The notes under the pieces are model-generated. The model was not told the origin of the DNA, made no database searches, and saw only the letters and a program-made list of their open reading frames with translations. Positions 15,326 to 22,481 of a stretch of 36,065 nucleotides of DNA are shown here, in pieces (position 1 is the first letter of the stretch; each line of letters opens with the position of its first letter). The translations under genes and the position numbers were made by a program. The DNA comes from Clostridia bacterium (GTDB taxonomy: Bacteria > Bacillota > Clostridia > Peptostreptococcales > Anaerovoracaceae). Where the stretch lies: assembly GCA_024689085.1 (NCBI GenBank), contig JAILDT010000085.1:1-36065 (forward strand). Reading direction: 5' to 3'.

Positions 15326-16543
15326 TTATTTAAGAGCCTCGACCGTGTAGATCGTTGCCATCTTATCCTTTTCCCATGTATTGATGTACGCCGTCTTGAT
15401 CGGGTCGCCGTTGGAGTTGAAGTTGATCAGCCCCGTCGCCCCTTCAAAACTGTACTGCGCATCCGCCAGTATGGCGTTCACCTCTTCGCTCGTCGCATCG
15501 TCCGCCGCTTTGTCGATGGCGTCAACCGCTACAAAGTACGCGTCGTATCCCAGAGCCATCGATTCGGAAGGCTCACTGTCAGCACCGTACTCTTCTGCGT
15601 ACGCCTTTAGGAAACTCCGCCTTTCCTTGGTGACCGCCTCGCCTTCGATGCCGCTGTTGTCAGCGGAGAAGAACTGCACAAAAGCCAGATTGCCGGAATG
15701 CACCTTGTCGTTGAGGAGTTTATGGAACTCTTCCGTGCCCCAATCGGAATCGCCCAGAAACGTGACATTCAGCCCCATCTCAGCCGCCTGGTTGATAATA
15801 TTGGCCGCATCCGTATAGTTCCCCGACAGAATCACCTTGTCGACTTTTGTTTCCGCCAGCCTGGCAAGCACGTCGCTGAAATCCTTCTGTCCGGTCACAT
15901 ACTGTTCATAATAGGCGACAGAGTCGTCGTCTCCCGTCTCGGCTTTCATCCTGTCCGTGAAAGCGGTTGCTTCCGCCAGAGCCACGTCATTGTCCACAGG
16001 CAAAAGCACGCCGGCCACGTTTTCATTCTCTGATTCAAGTATATACCGCGCCAGCAGATCTCCCTGATTCGATGTGACGTAACAGACCCTATAATAGTAC
16101 GGATTGTTCACCGTCACAAGCGGATTTGTGTTGGTGATCGCAATGGCAGGAATCTTCGCTTCCTTGATGTATGGCGACGCCGCCAGCGAGTACACGTTGC
16201 CGTAGCTTCCCAGGATGACCATCGGCTTCTTGTCCACCAGAGTCTTGGCCGCCGTCTCCGCTGCATCGATGTCCGACTTGTCGTCGGAGAACATGAGGGA
16301 GATGAGCTTACCATTGACGTTCGGGTGCACTTTATTCGCCAGCTGGATGCCTCTGATCTCATCCTCCGCAGCCTTTGAATCAGCACCAGTGACAGGCTCA
16401 AGCACGCCGATCAGAATCGTCGTGTCTTTGTCCTGCTTGTCGATGAACGCCGACTTGAAATTATCCCATGTGGTGCATCCGCACAGGGCCGTCATACATG
16501 CTACAAGCAACGCTATGAGAATTGTAGTCCTTAATTTCTTCAC
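15326..16543 (-). CDS. Periplasmic-binding-protein type I lipoprotein (branched-chain amino acid ABC type)
   Basis: A 405-residue exported substrate-binding protein. The signal peptide is KKLRTTILIALLVACMTALCGC, and LCGC is the best lipobox, giving a lipid-anchored Cys. The mature part matches the Peripla_BP_6 (LivJ-like) fold: ILIGVLEPVTGADSKAAEDEIRGIQLA, PMVILGSYGNVYSLAASPYI, and a late domain with GYDAYFVAVDAID. I place the start at GTG 16543 because GAGGTG lies six bases upstream; the track ATG 16564 precedes that SD. No permease or ATPase gene is nearby, so it either serves a transporter elsewhere or is a sensor. A strong TATAAT promoter lies upstream. Confidence 0.88.
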   Translation of the reverse strand: MKKLRTTILIALLVACMTALCGCTTWDNFKSAFIDKQDKDTTILIGVLEPVTGADSKAAEDEIRGIQLANKVHPNVNGKLISLMFSDDKSDIDAAETAAKTLVDKKPMVILGSYGNVYSLAASPYIKEAKIPAIAITNTNPLVTVNNPYYYRVCYVTSNQGDLLARYILESENENVAGVLLPVDNDVALAEATAFTDRMKAETGDDDSVAYYEQYVTGQKDFSDVLARLAETKVDKVILSGNYTDAANIINQAAEMGLNVTFLGDSDWGTEEFHKLLNDKVHSGNLAFVQFFSADNSGIEGEAVTKERRSFLKAYAEEYGADSEPSESMALGYDAYFVAVDAIDKAADDATSEEVNAILADAQYSFEGATGLINFNSNGDPIKTAYINTWEKDKMATIYTVEALK

Positions 16544-16572
16544 TGTTTTCACCTCATCGCACATACATAGTT

Positions 16573-16601
16573 ATTATACATAGCAGACCCAAAAAGGTAA
16601 A
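16573..16601 (-). promoter_or_regulatory. Promoter of the SBP-nifU-pepV-yabE operon
   Basis: The minus strand has TTTACC (16601-16596), 17 bp, then a perfect TATAAT (16578-16573). It is back to back with the plus-strand promoter of the M3 peptidase gene. Confidence 0.65.
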
Positions 16602-16614
16602 GGACTGAAGTTTA

Positions 16615-16623
16615 TGATATAAT
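16615..16623 (+). promoter_or_regulatory. Extended -10 promoter of the M3 peptidase gene (leaderless)
   Basis: TGATATAAT is an extended -10 element. GACCCC, six bases, then separates it from the ATG at 16630, so the expected +1 coincides with the start codon. Confidence 0.65.
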
Positions 16624-16629
16624 GACCCC

Positions 16630-18366
16630 ATGATGAAGACATGTAAGAGGACAACAGCGATTCTGCTGAGCATAGTTGTTGCTTTTGCATTCGTGCTGAC
16701 AGGCTGCGGCGATGGAAAAGACATGAGCGCCGATGTATCGCAGAGCGTGGCAGGCATTGAGTACTACCACTACGATACAGCGGAATTCAATCGTCTGTGT
16801 GACGAACTGGAAGAACTGGCAGCCGGTGACAACGCAGAAAAAGTAATCAGAAAATACGACAAGCTCTACGACGAATATGTGGAACTTGAGACTCTGTACG
16901 CCGTCATTTACGTTATGTACTCTACGGACGTGAAGAACGACTACTACTCGGACGAGCAGATCTACACCTTTGATAAACTCCAGCGGTGCAGCGACAGGCT
17001 CTGCGAAGTCTGCCGTAAGATTACCGAAGGACCGTGCGCGGAGCCATTCCGGGAGCACGTGGGCAAGGACGCATTTGATTCCTTCGCCGAATACCGGGTT
17101 CTGTCAAAGCGGGAGAAGAAGCTCCTGAAAGAAGAGAAGGAACTTGTAGACGAATACTATGATGTGATCGAGGCGGCGGAGGACGCGACTTACTCCTATA
17201 ATGACGTAGACTGGAATCTCGAAATGATTTCCGGTGACAAAGGCAGCGAACTGGCCTATACGGACTATGAGGGCTATGTCGAGATCTACGATGGATTGCT
17301 CAAGATGGCCAACGACAAAGCGGGGCCGATCTACCTGAAGCTGGTGGATATCAGGACGGAGATTGCGAACCTGGCGGGCTACGACAGTTACGCGGATTAC
17401 GCCGATGAAAAGGAGTACTGCAGAGACTATTCCAGAGATGACATCGGGCAGCTCTATAAGGACGTGCGCAAAGTTTCAAAGACGTACTTCGAAAACTATT
17501 ACTCCAATTATTCGGACGAGGTGCCGCTCCCTAAAATGTCCGTTAAAAAGCTTCTGAACGACCTGCTAAAATACAGCAATCAGGTCGATGAGCTGGCAGG
17601 CCAGTCCGCCCAGCAGCTGGTCGACGAGAAGCTAATTACGATCGGCGACGAAAAAAACCGTCAGGACGGCGCCTTTACGACTTATGTCTACAATGCCAAC
17701 TGCCCGTTCATCTCACAGTCGCTGGATGGGAAACGCGACTTCATTGTGCTGTCCCACGAGTTCGGCCATTTTGTCGAATACAATAATGAAAAGCAGAACA
17801 ATATTCTAACAGACAGCGACAACATCGACCTGGCAGAGATCGCATCCAACGGTCTGGAAGGGCTCATGACCCACTTCTATGATGAGATTTACAAAGACCG
17901 CGCTGACCAGGCCAGAAAAGCCGCCGTCAGTGAACTCCTCGAGAACGTAATCGACGGCTGCGTTGAAGACGAATTCCAGCGCGGTGTCTATGATAATCCG
18001 GACATGACCCTGGACGAGATCAACAAACTCTACGCAGAGACCTACGCCAAGTACAACACCTGGGCAGAAGGTGATTCCGGGTATTCCTGGGTCTTCATTC
18101 CACACAACTTCGAGTCACCGATGTACTACATCAGTTACTCCGTCAGCGCCCTTGCGGCACTGCAGATCTGGAACCAGAGCAACACGAACTTCGACAAGGC
18201 CGTGGGAATGTGGGAAAAGTTCATCGAAGAAGGCACCTATAATCAGACCTACCTTGACGTCGTCGGCAAATGCGGACTGCTGAAGTTCACTGAAGAAGGC
18301 GCCGTCAACAAGATATGCAAACCAGCGCTTGACGCGACCAGCGTCGAAATGGATTTTGAATTATGA
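16630..18366 (+). CDS. M3-family oligoendopeptidase lipoprotein
   Basis: A 578-residue zinc peptidase of the M3 (oligoendopeptidase F-like) family. The N-terminus MMKTCKRTTAILLSIVVAFA ends in LTGC, a lipobox, so the enzyme is probably anchored outside the membrane, unlike the usual cytosolic PepF. The zinc motif is HEFGH at residues 376-380, and the third ligand is probably the Glu in LAEIASNGLEGL. It should cut short peptides for uptake. The mRNA appears leaderless, with no SD. Its stop overlaps the next start (ATGA). It is divergent from a solute-binding lipoprotein, suggesting a peptide-scavenging neighbourhood. Confidence 0.92.
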   Translation: MMKTCKRTTAILLSIVVAFAFVLTGCGDGKDMSADVSQSVAGIEYYHYDTAEFNRLCDELEELAAGDNAEKVIRKYDKLYDEYVELETLYAVIYVMYSTDVKNDYYSDEQIYTFDKLQRCSDRLCEVCRKITEGPCAEPFREHVGKDAFDSFAEYRVLSKREKKLLKEEKELVDEYYDVIEAAEDATYSYNDVDWNLEMISGDKGSELAYTDYEGYVEIYDGLLKMANDKAGPIYLKLVDIRTEIANLAGYDSYADYADEKEYCRDYSRDDIGQLYKDVRKVSKTYFENYYSNYSDEVPLPKMSVKKLLNDLLKYSNQVDELAGQSAQQLVDEKLITIGDEKNRQDGAFTTYVYNANCPFISQSLDGKRDFIVLSHEFGHFVEYNNEKQNNILTDSDNIDLAEIASNGLEGLMTHFYDEIYKDRADQARKAAVSELLENVIDGCVEDEFQRGVYDNPDMTLDEINKLYAETYAKYNTWAEGDSGYSWVFIPHNFESPMYYISYSVSALAALQIWNQSNTNFDKAVGMWEKFIEEGTYNQTYLDVVGKCGLLKFTEEGAVNKICKPALDATSVEMDFEL

Positions 18367-19625
18367 GTTTAAGAATCAACATCATACGGGGCCAGAACCA
18401 GATTGGAGGCTCCATCATAGAAGTGTACACCGACAGCACGCGCATCATCCTCGACGCGGGAGCGAATCTGGGCGAAAGCAAGCTGCGTACATTCGTGCCC
18501 GATGTGGACGGCCTGTTCGACGGAGCGCCTGCTTATGATGCGGTCTTCGTTTCCCATTATCACGATGACCACATGGGACTGCTCAAATACGTGGTCCCGG
18601 GGATTCCTATCTACATGGGCCGCGACGCATACAGCGTCGCCTGCGCTTTGAGAGAATACAAAGGCAAGACCCTCGGCTTCTCGCCGGTGTTCATGGAGGC
18701 GGGCGTGCCTGTTACTGTGGGGGACATTTCTCTCACGCCGGTACTCTGCGACCACTCAGCTTATGGAACCTTCATGTTCCTGATACGGGCCTGCGGTAAG
18801 ACCGTTCTGTACTCGGCGGATTTCCGTTCGACGGGGCGCATGGATTTCAGCGCCCTGCTGGAGGAGTTGCCGGAAGTGGACGGGCTGCTTGTGGAGGGCA
18901 CCACTCTGTCCCGCGGGCTGGATTTTCACGAGCCAAGCGAACAGGAACTCGAGGATTTTGCTGCTGAAACGCTAGAGGGGCATAAAGGTCCCGCCATCGT
19001 CTATCTCTCCGCCCAGAACGTCGATCGAATCGTCACGGCCTACAATGCAGCGCAGCGTTCGGGCAGACGTTTCATCATGGATGAACTGACCGCGCTGGTT
19101 GCGGAAGCAGCCGGACTTCAGCTCGACGGGTTCGTGCTGCGCGCTTCCCACTCCTTAGCGGACCTCGGCGAGGTCGTCGCGGCCAGCGCAGGAGGAACCG
19201 GCACATCCGACCACATCAGCCTGACAGGACACCGCCGCACTGCAAAAGCATACCCGGCCATTACGGCCCGCAAGGCCTTCGCGTCTCCTGATTTCATGCT
19301 TTGCCTGACGCCGCAGAGTCTGATCAATTTCCAGAAAGTCATTCAGCGGACGTCCTTCCGGGACGGCGTGCTCTTCATTGCACGCCGGGAAAATGCCATA
19401 CTAAAACCGGCTACATCAGCCTTCATTTCATTCATGAAATCCATCGATGCTGAAGTGCCGGTTCTTCACACGAGCGGTCACGCCGACAGCGGTACCATTG
19501 ACCGCCTGATTCGCGACGTACGTCCGTCCGTCCTCATTCCGGTTCACACGGAACTGGCCGAGTGGTTCTCCCGTTACGAGGACGAATGCCTGGTTGTCTA
19601 TGACTGCCGGGATTATGAGATTTAA
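18363..19625 (+). CDS. RNase J-like metallo-beta-lactamase/beta-CASP hydrolase
   Basis: A 420-residue metallohydrolase. The zinc motif HxHxDH reads SHYHDDHMG near residue 62. YSADFRSTGRMDF supplies the next metal ligand. The insert with DGLLVEGTTLSRG and AIVYLSAQNVDRIVTAYNAA fits a beta-CASP domain, and the end HTSGHADSGTIDRL plus LIPVHTE is the RNA-specificity (RMMBL) block of RNase J. It is shorter than true RNase J (about 555 residues) and lacks that protein's C-terminal domain, so substrate and role are open; RNA is the best guess. Translation is coupled to the M3 peptidase by a 4-bp overlap. It ends tail to tail, with a 4-bp overlap, on the CARF gene. Confidence 0.85.
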   Translation: MSLRINIIRGQNQIGGSIIEVYTDSTRIILDAGANLGESKLRTFVPDVDGLFDGAPAYDAVFVSHYHDDHMGLLKYVVPGIPIYMGRDAYSVACALREYKGKTLGFSPVFMEAGVPVTVGDISLTPVLCDHSAYGTFMFLIRACGKTVLYSADFRSTGRMDFSALLEELPEVDGLLVEGTTLSRGLDFHEPSEQELEDFAAETLEGHKGPAIVYLSAQNVDRIVTAYNAAQRSGRRFIMDELTALVAEAAGLQLDGFVLRASHSLADLGEVVAASAGGTGTSDHISLTGHRRTAKAYPAITARKAFASPDFMLCLTPQSLINFQKVIQRTSFRDGVLFIARRENAILKPATSAFISFMKSIDAEVPVLHTSGHADSGTIDRLIRDVRPSVLIPVHTELAEWFSRYEDECLVVYDCRDYEI

Positions 19626-20782
19626 AGTTCCTGCCTGAGCCTCCTGACCAGCCGGTCTTTTGCGAGGTCTCCCAATTCAATGACTTCGATATTCAATTCC
19701 GCCGCTCTCATTCTCATGAGGGCGCGATTTCTGTTGGCAGGAGCCGAAGTGACGATAATGGCTCTGGAGCGTCTGCCCCCGAATCGGTCTCTCAGGACAG
19801 CAAGCTCATTCAGCGCTTCCGTCCGGATATCGCTGGTCTTGCAGCTGATGAACAGCGGCTCGATGCCCTGGACAGCCACAACATCAATTTCATTTGTAAC
19901 GGCGTTCCGCTGGGTCGATCCGCCTTCCCAGTTTACGACAGCGCTGAGCACCACGTCATCGAAACACCCAGCTTCCAGGCAGGCGCTGAACACCTGCAGT
20001 TCCAGCACGGAACCGATATCGCGAAGCCAGAATCTGACCATTTCATCAGGGAATTCGAAACGGATTCTGTCCATATCGATCTGGAGATTTCTAATCAGCC
20101 CAACGCCAGCCAGCTCCCGCAGCATATCTTCGTCTGCCGTCACCCTGCCGTGGTCGACCTTGGCCGTCTTTGGTCCGTCCGCGTTCAGTATTCCAGGTTC
20201 CGATGAGGAAATGGCCTGATAATAACCGATCTGTCTGCGCCAGATCCTGCGATACTTGCGGAAGACCGCAAACAGGGCGTCGATCTGCGGCAGTCGGTTT
20301 TTCAGATCTTCATTGTCCTCTCTTCCCGGCAGCAGCGTCCCGCCGGCCATGAGAAAACAGGACCTTGCGTCAAGAATCACGTTGCACGGCAGACTTCTGG
20401 CGAATGGCGCGTTCTGAATCTCGAAAAAAGAGTTCTTCTTGTGGCTGTAGGTGAACACCGGCGTATCGCCGCAGGCCACCCCAGCTGCGAAGAGGGACGC
20501 GTCCGTTCCACCCGAAATATCGATGGCACAGTCCTCGTACTCCTCAAGAATCTTCCGCAGTTGTTTCTCAACTTTGGCCGCGTCAAGCAGACTCACCGGA
20601 ACAGTGGTCACTTTTACTGGGCAGCCTCTGTAAGCGAAGTACTTATTCAGAGACTCCCTGAGCACCTTGTCCGAAACGACTTCCGGCGGGCACAGCATGA
20701 TCGTCTCTTCTGGCCGGAACATCTCCGTGCCGAGCACATTTTCCAATGGTCTTTCGTCGTATAATTCAATCAGTGTTTTCAT
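19622..20782 (-). CDS. DUF1887 family CARF protein, Card1/Can2-like nuclease fold (orphan)
   Basis: A 386-residue protein. Residues about 1-145 form a CARF-like Rossmann domain with the ligand-loop motif DISGGTDASLFAAG (residues 88-101). Residues about 150-240 are a linker with a winged-helix look. Residues about 250-386 are a PD-(D/E)xK nuclease-like domain: GSVLELQVFSACLEAG (E261), NEIDVV (D300) and LFISCKTS (K315). The architecture is that of Card1/Can2, cyclic-oligoadenylate-activated nucleases of type III CRISPR immunity. The Glu expected two residues before the Lys is Ser313 here. No cas gene or CRISPR array is in the window. The ATG lies exactly six bases after TGATAAAAT with no SD, so the mRNA seems leaderless. 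Confidence 0.8.
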   Translation of the reverse strand: MKTLIELYDERPLENVLGTEMFRPEETIMLCPPEVVSDKVLRESLNKYFAYRGCPVKVTTVPVSLLDAAKVEKQLRKILEEYEDCAIDISGGTDASLFAAGVACGDTPVFTYSHKKNSFFEIQNAPFARSLPCNVILDARSCFLMAGGTLLPGREDNEDLKNRLPQIDALFAVFRKYRRIWRRQIGYYQAISSSEPGILNADGPKTAKVDHGRVTADEDMLRELAGVGLIRNLQIDMDRIRFEFPDEMVRFWLRDIGSVLELQVFSACLEAGCFDDVVLSAVVNWEGGSTQRNAVTNEIDVVAVQGIEPLFISCKTSDIRTEALNELAVLRDRFGGRRSRAIIVTSAPANRNRALMRMRAAELNIEVIELGDLAKDRLVRRLRQEL

Positions 20783-20788
20783 GGTATG

Positions 20789-20797
20789 ATTTTATCA
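20789..20797 (-). promoter_or_regulatory. Extended -10 promoter of the CARF gene (leaderless)
   Basis: The minus strand reads TGATAAAAT, then CATACC, then ATG. It directly follows the T-tract of the rubrerythrin terminator, so any -35 contact would fall in that tail. Confidence 0.65.
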
Positions 20798-20800
20798 CAA

Positions 20801-20834
20801 AACAAAAGAGACCGCCAATTCCCTGACGGTCTCT
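20801..20834 (-). terminator. Rho-independent terminator of the rubrerythrin gene
   Basis: On the minus strand AGAGACCG, a 12-base loop and CGGTCTCT are followed by TTTTGTTTTG. The U-tract abuts the extended -10 of the next gene. Confidence 0.88.
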
Positions 20835-20858
20835 CATCGTCGTTTTGAATGCTTTTGC

Positions 20859-21398
20859 TTAGAAGTATCTCTTCAGCAGTCCTTCAAATGCCTTGCCGTG
20901 TCTTGCTTCGTCACGAGCCATTTCGTGAACTGTGTCATGGATTGCATCCAGTCCCAGTTCCTTCGCTCTCTTAGCCAGAGCCGTCTTGCCAGCTGTTGCA
21001 CCGTTTTCTGCATCAACTCTCATCTCGAGGTTCTTCTTAGTTGAGTCTGTGACGACTTCGCCCAACAGCTCGGCGAACTTCGCTGCGTGCTCTGCTTCTT
21101 CGTAAGCAGCCTTCTCCCAGTAGAGGCCGATCTCAGGATAGCCTTCTCTGTGAGCGACTCTAGCCATTGCCAGATACATGCCTACCTCTGAGCATTCGCC
21201 GTTGAAGTTGTCTCTGAGGCCCTGTACGATCTCTTCGTCAACGCCCTGCGCTACGCCTACTACGTGCTCAGCAGCCCATTCTCTTTCGCCTTCTTCTACC
21301 TTGTTAAATTTCTCTGCCGGAACACCGCACTGAGGGCACTTTGCCGGTGGCGTATCGCCTTCATGAGTATATCCGCATACTGAACATGTCCACTTCAT
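20859..21398 (-). CDS. Reverse rubrerythrin (rubredoxin domain first)
   Basis: A 179-residue non-haem iron protein. Rubredoxin comes first ([10 protein letters not shown] and CPQCG, two CxxC knuckles in residues 5-25) and the ferritin-like diiron domain follows, with EECSEV-type and [18 protein letters not shown] helices carrying the Glu and His ligands. This order is that of clostridial reverse rubrerythrins, which reduce hydrogen peroxide and oxygen with electrons from NADH via a partner reductase. SD AGGAGG precedes the ATG. Two promoters lie upstream and a strong terminator downstream, so it is monocistronic and likely abundant. No PerR box was recognised. Confidence 0.95.
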   Translation of the reverse strand: MKWTCSVCGYTHEGDTPPAKCPQCGVPAEKFNKVEEGEREWAAEHVVGVAQGVDEEIVQGLRDNFNGECSEVGMYLAMARVAHREGYPEIGLYWEKAAYEEAEHAAKFAELLGEVVTDSTKKNLEMRVDAENGATAGKTALAKRAKELGLDAIHDTVHEMARDEARHGKAFEGLLKRYF

Positions 21399-21438
21399 TT
21401 TATTATCCTCCTAATAAAAATGTTTTTAACTGCCTCTG

Positions 21439-21447
21439 ATTATACCA
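21439..21447 (-). promoter_or_regulatory. Second (proximal) promoter of rubrerythrin, extended -10
   Basis: The minus strand has TGGTATAAT (21447-21439), about 40 bp upstream of the ATG. There is no clear -35. Confidence 0.5.
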
Positions 21448-21498
21448 CAACAAATATCTTCGTATGGATTATTTTTAACCCCTTTTGTTGTTGTCTAA

Positions 21499-21527
21499 AT
21501 TATACTATTTTAGTCCAGTTTAGTCAA
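21499..21527 (-). promoter_or_regulatory. Distal promoter of rubrerythrin
   Basis: TTGACT (21527-21522), 17 bp, then TATAAT (21504-21499) on the minus strand; close to consensus. Confidence 0.8.
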
Positions 21528-21557
21528 TCCTTTTTTATCCTTCTACGCAGTCAGTTT

Positions 21558-22445
21558 TTACAAATACTGATCCGCATACGACAGCACTTCTTCTATGATC
21601 CGCATGGCTGCCCAGCTAGTAATGTCGTTCACGTCGAGGGGCGGCGCCACTTCAACGATGTCCATGTCGCGCACCGGCAGTTTCTTCAGGATGAACCTGA
21701 CGAGATTGATCAGTTCTCTGGATGTAATCCCGCCGGAGACGGGTGTCCCTGTTCCCGGTGCAAAGGAAGGATCGAGCACGTCGATATCAAGGGTAAAATA
21801 AATGTGATCATAATCTTTGAACTTTTCCTCAATGATTCCCGCACACTTCTTCCAGCCGAATTCATCCACATCCGTTGCCGAAATGACAGTGATGTCTTTT
21901 TCTCTTTGGATAATCTCTACTTCTTCCGGCTCTGCTGCGCGGATGCCGAGAAACAGTAGATCCTCCGGTTCAATGATGTCATCGAGGGCGCGCTTCTCTG
22001 TATTTGCATGAGACCATATATGCCCGTCGTAGCAATCACAGAGATCGAAGTGCGCATCGAAATGAATGACGCCAATTTTTTCCCCTTGTCTTGCCTTTGC
22101 AAATGCTTTGTGGAGTGGAATCGTCACGGAGTGATCTCCACCGATGAACAGGTTGAATTTTCCATAGCGCATCACATCAAGAGCCTCCGCTTCAACGCGG
22201 GTGAAGCTCTCCTCCCATGTCCCGCTCATGTCCACGTCGCCGAAGTCATAGACTACTGGCTGTGTGTCCAGAACATGCCAGTCATCTGTTGCACAAGGCA
22301 TATACACTTCTCCAAATTCGCGAATCTTCGCAGGGCCCTCTGCCGCTCCTGCTTCCTGACTCGTTCCACCATCAAAAGGGATGCCCAATATGAGCACCCT
22401 TGATTCTTCTGGAGTATTCGCGTTGATATCAAGCCACTTTTTCAT
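21558..22445 (-). CDS. speB: Ureohydrolase (agmatinase/arginase family)
   Basis: A 295-residue manganese enzyme. The metal-binding blocks are GGDHSVTIPLH, IHFDAHFDLCD with an HANTEKRA segment after it, and TLDIDVLDPSFAPGTGTPVSGG. The SRELINL block follows. Length and the PGTGTPVSGG loop fit agmatinase (agmatine to putrescine and urea), but the substrate loop is not the classic DAHTDT form, so arginase or formimidoylglutamase activity cannot be excluded. SD AAGGA lies six bases before the ATG. It lies 36 bp downstream of the subtilase gene and could be co-transcribed with it. Confidence 0.85.
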   Translation of the reverse strand: MKKWLDINANTPEESRVLILGIPFDGGTSQEAGAAEGPAKIREFGEVYMPCATDDWHVLDTQPVVYDFGDVDMSGTWEESFTRVEAEALDVMRYGKFNLFIGGDHSVTIPLHKAFAKARQGEKIGVIHFDAHFDLCDCYDGHIWSHANTEKRALDDIIEPEDLLFLGIRAAEPEEVEIIQREKDITVISATDVDEFGWKKCAGIIEEKFKDYDHIYFTLDIDVLDPSFAPGTGTPVSGGITSRELINLVRFILKKLPVRDMDIVEVAPPLDVNDITSWAAMRIIEEVLSYADQYL

Positions 22446-22481
22446 CCAGCATCCTTTCTACCAATGATATCTCCTTCATTC

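Noticed and set aside
19622-20782. CRISPR array or cas genes near the CARF gene
   Set aside because: No regularly spaced repeats and no Cas10, Csm, Cmr, Cas1 or Cas2 motifs were seen on either side in the window.
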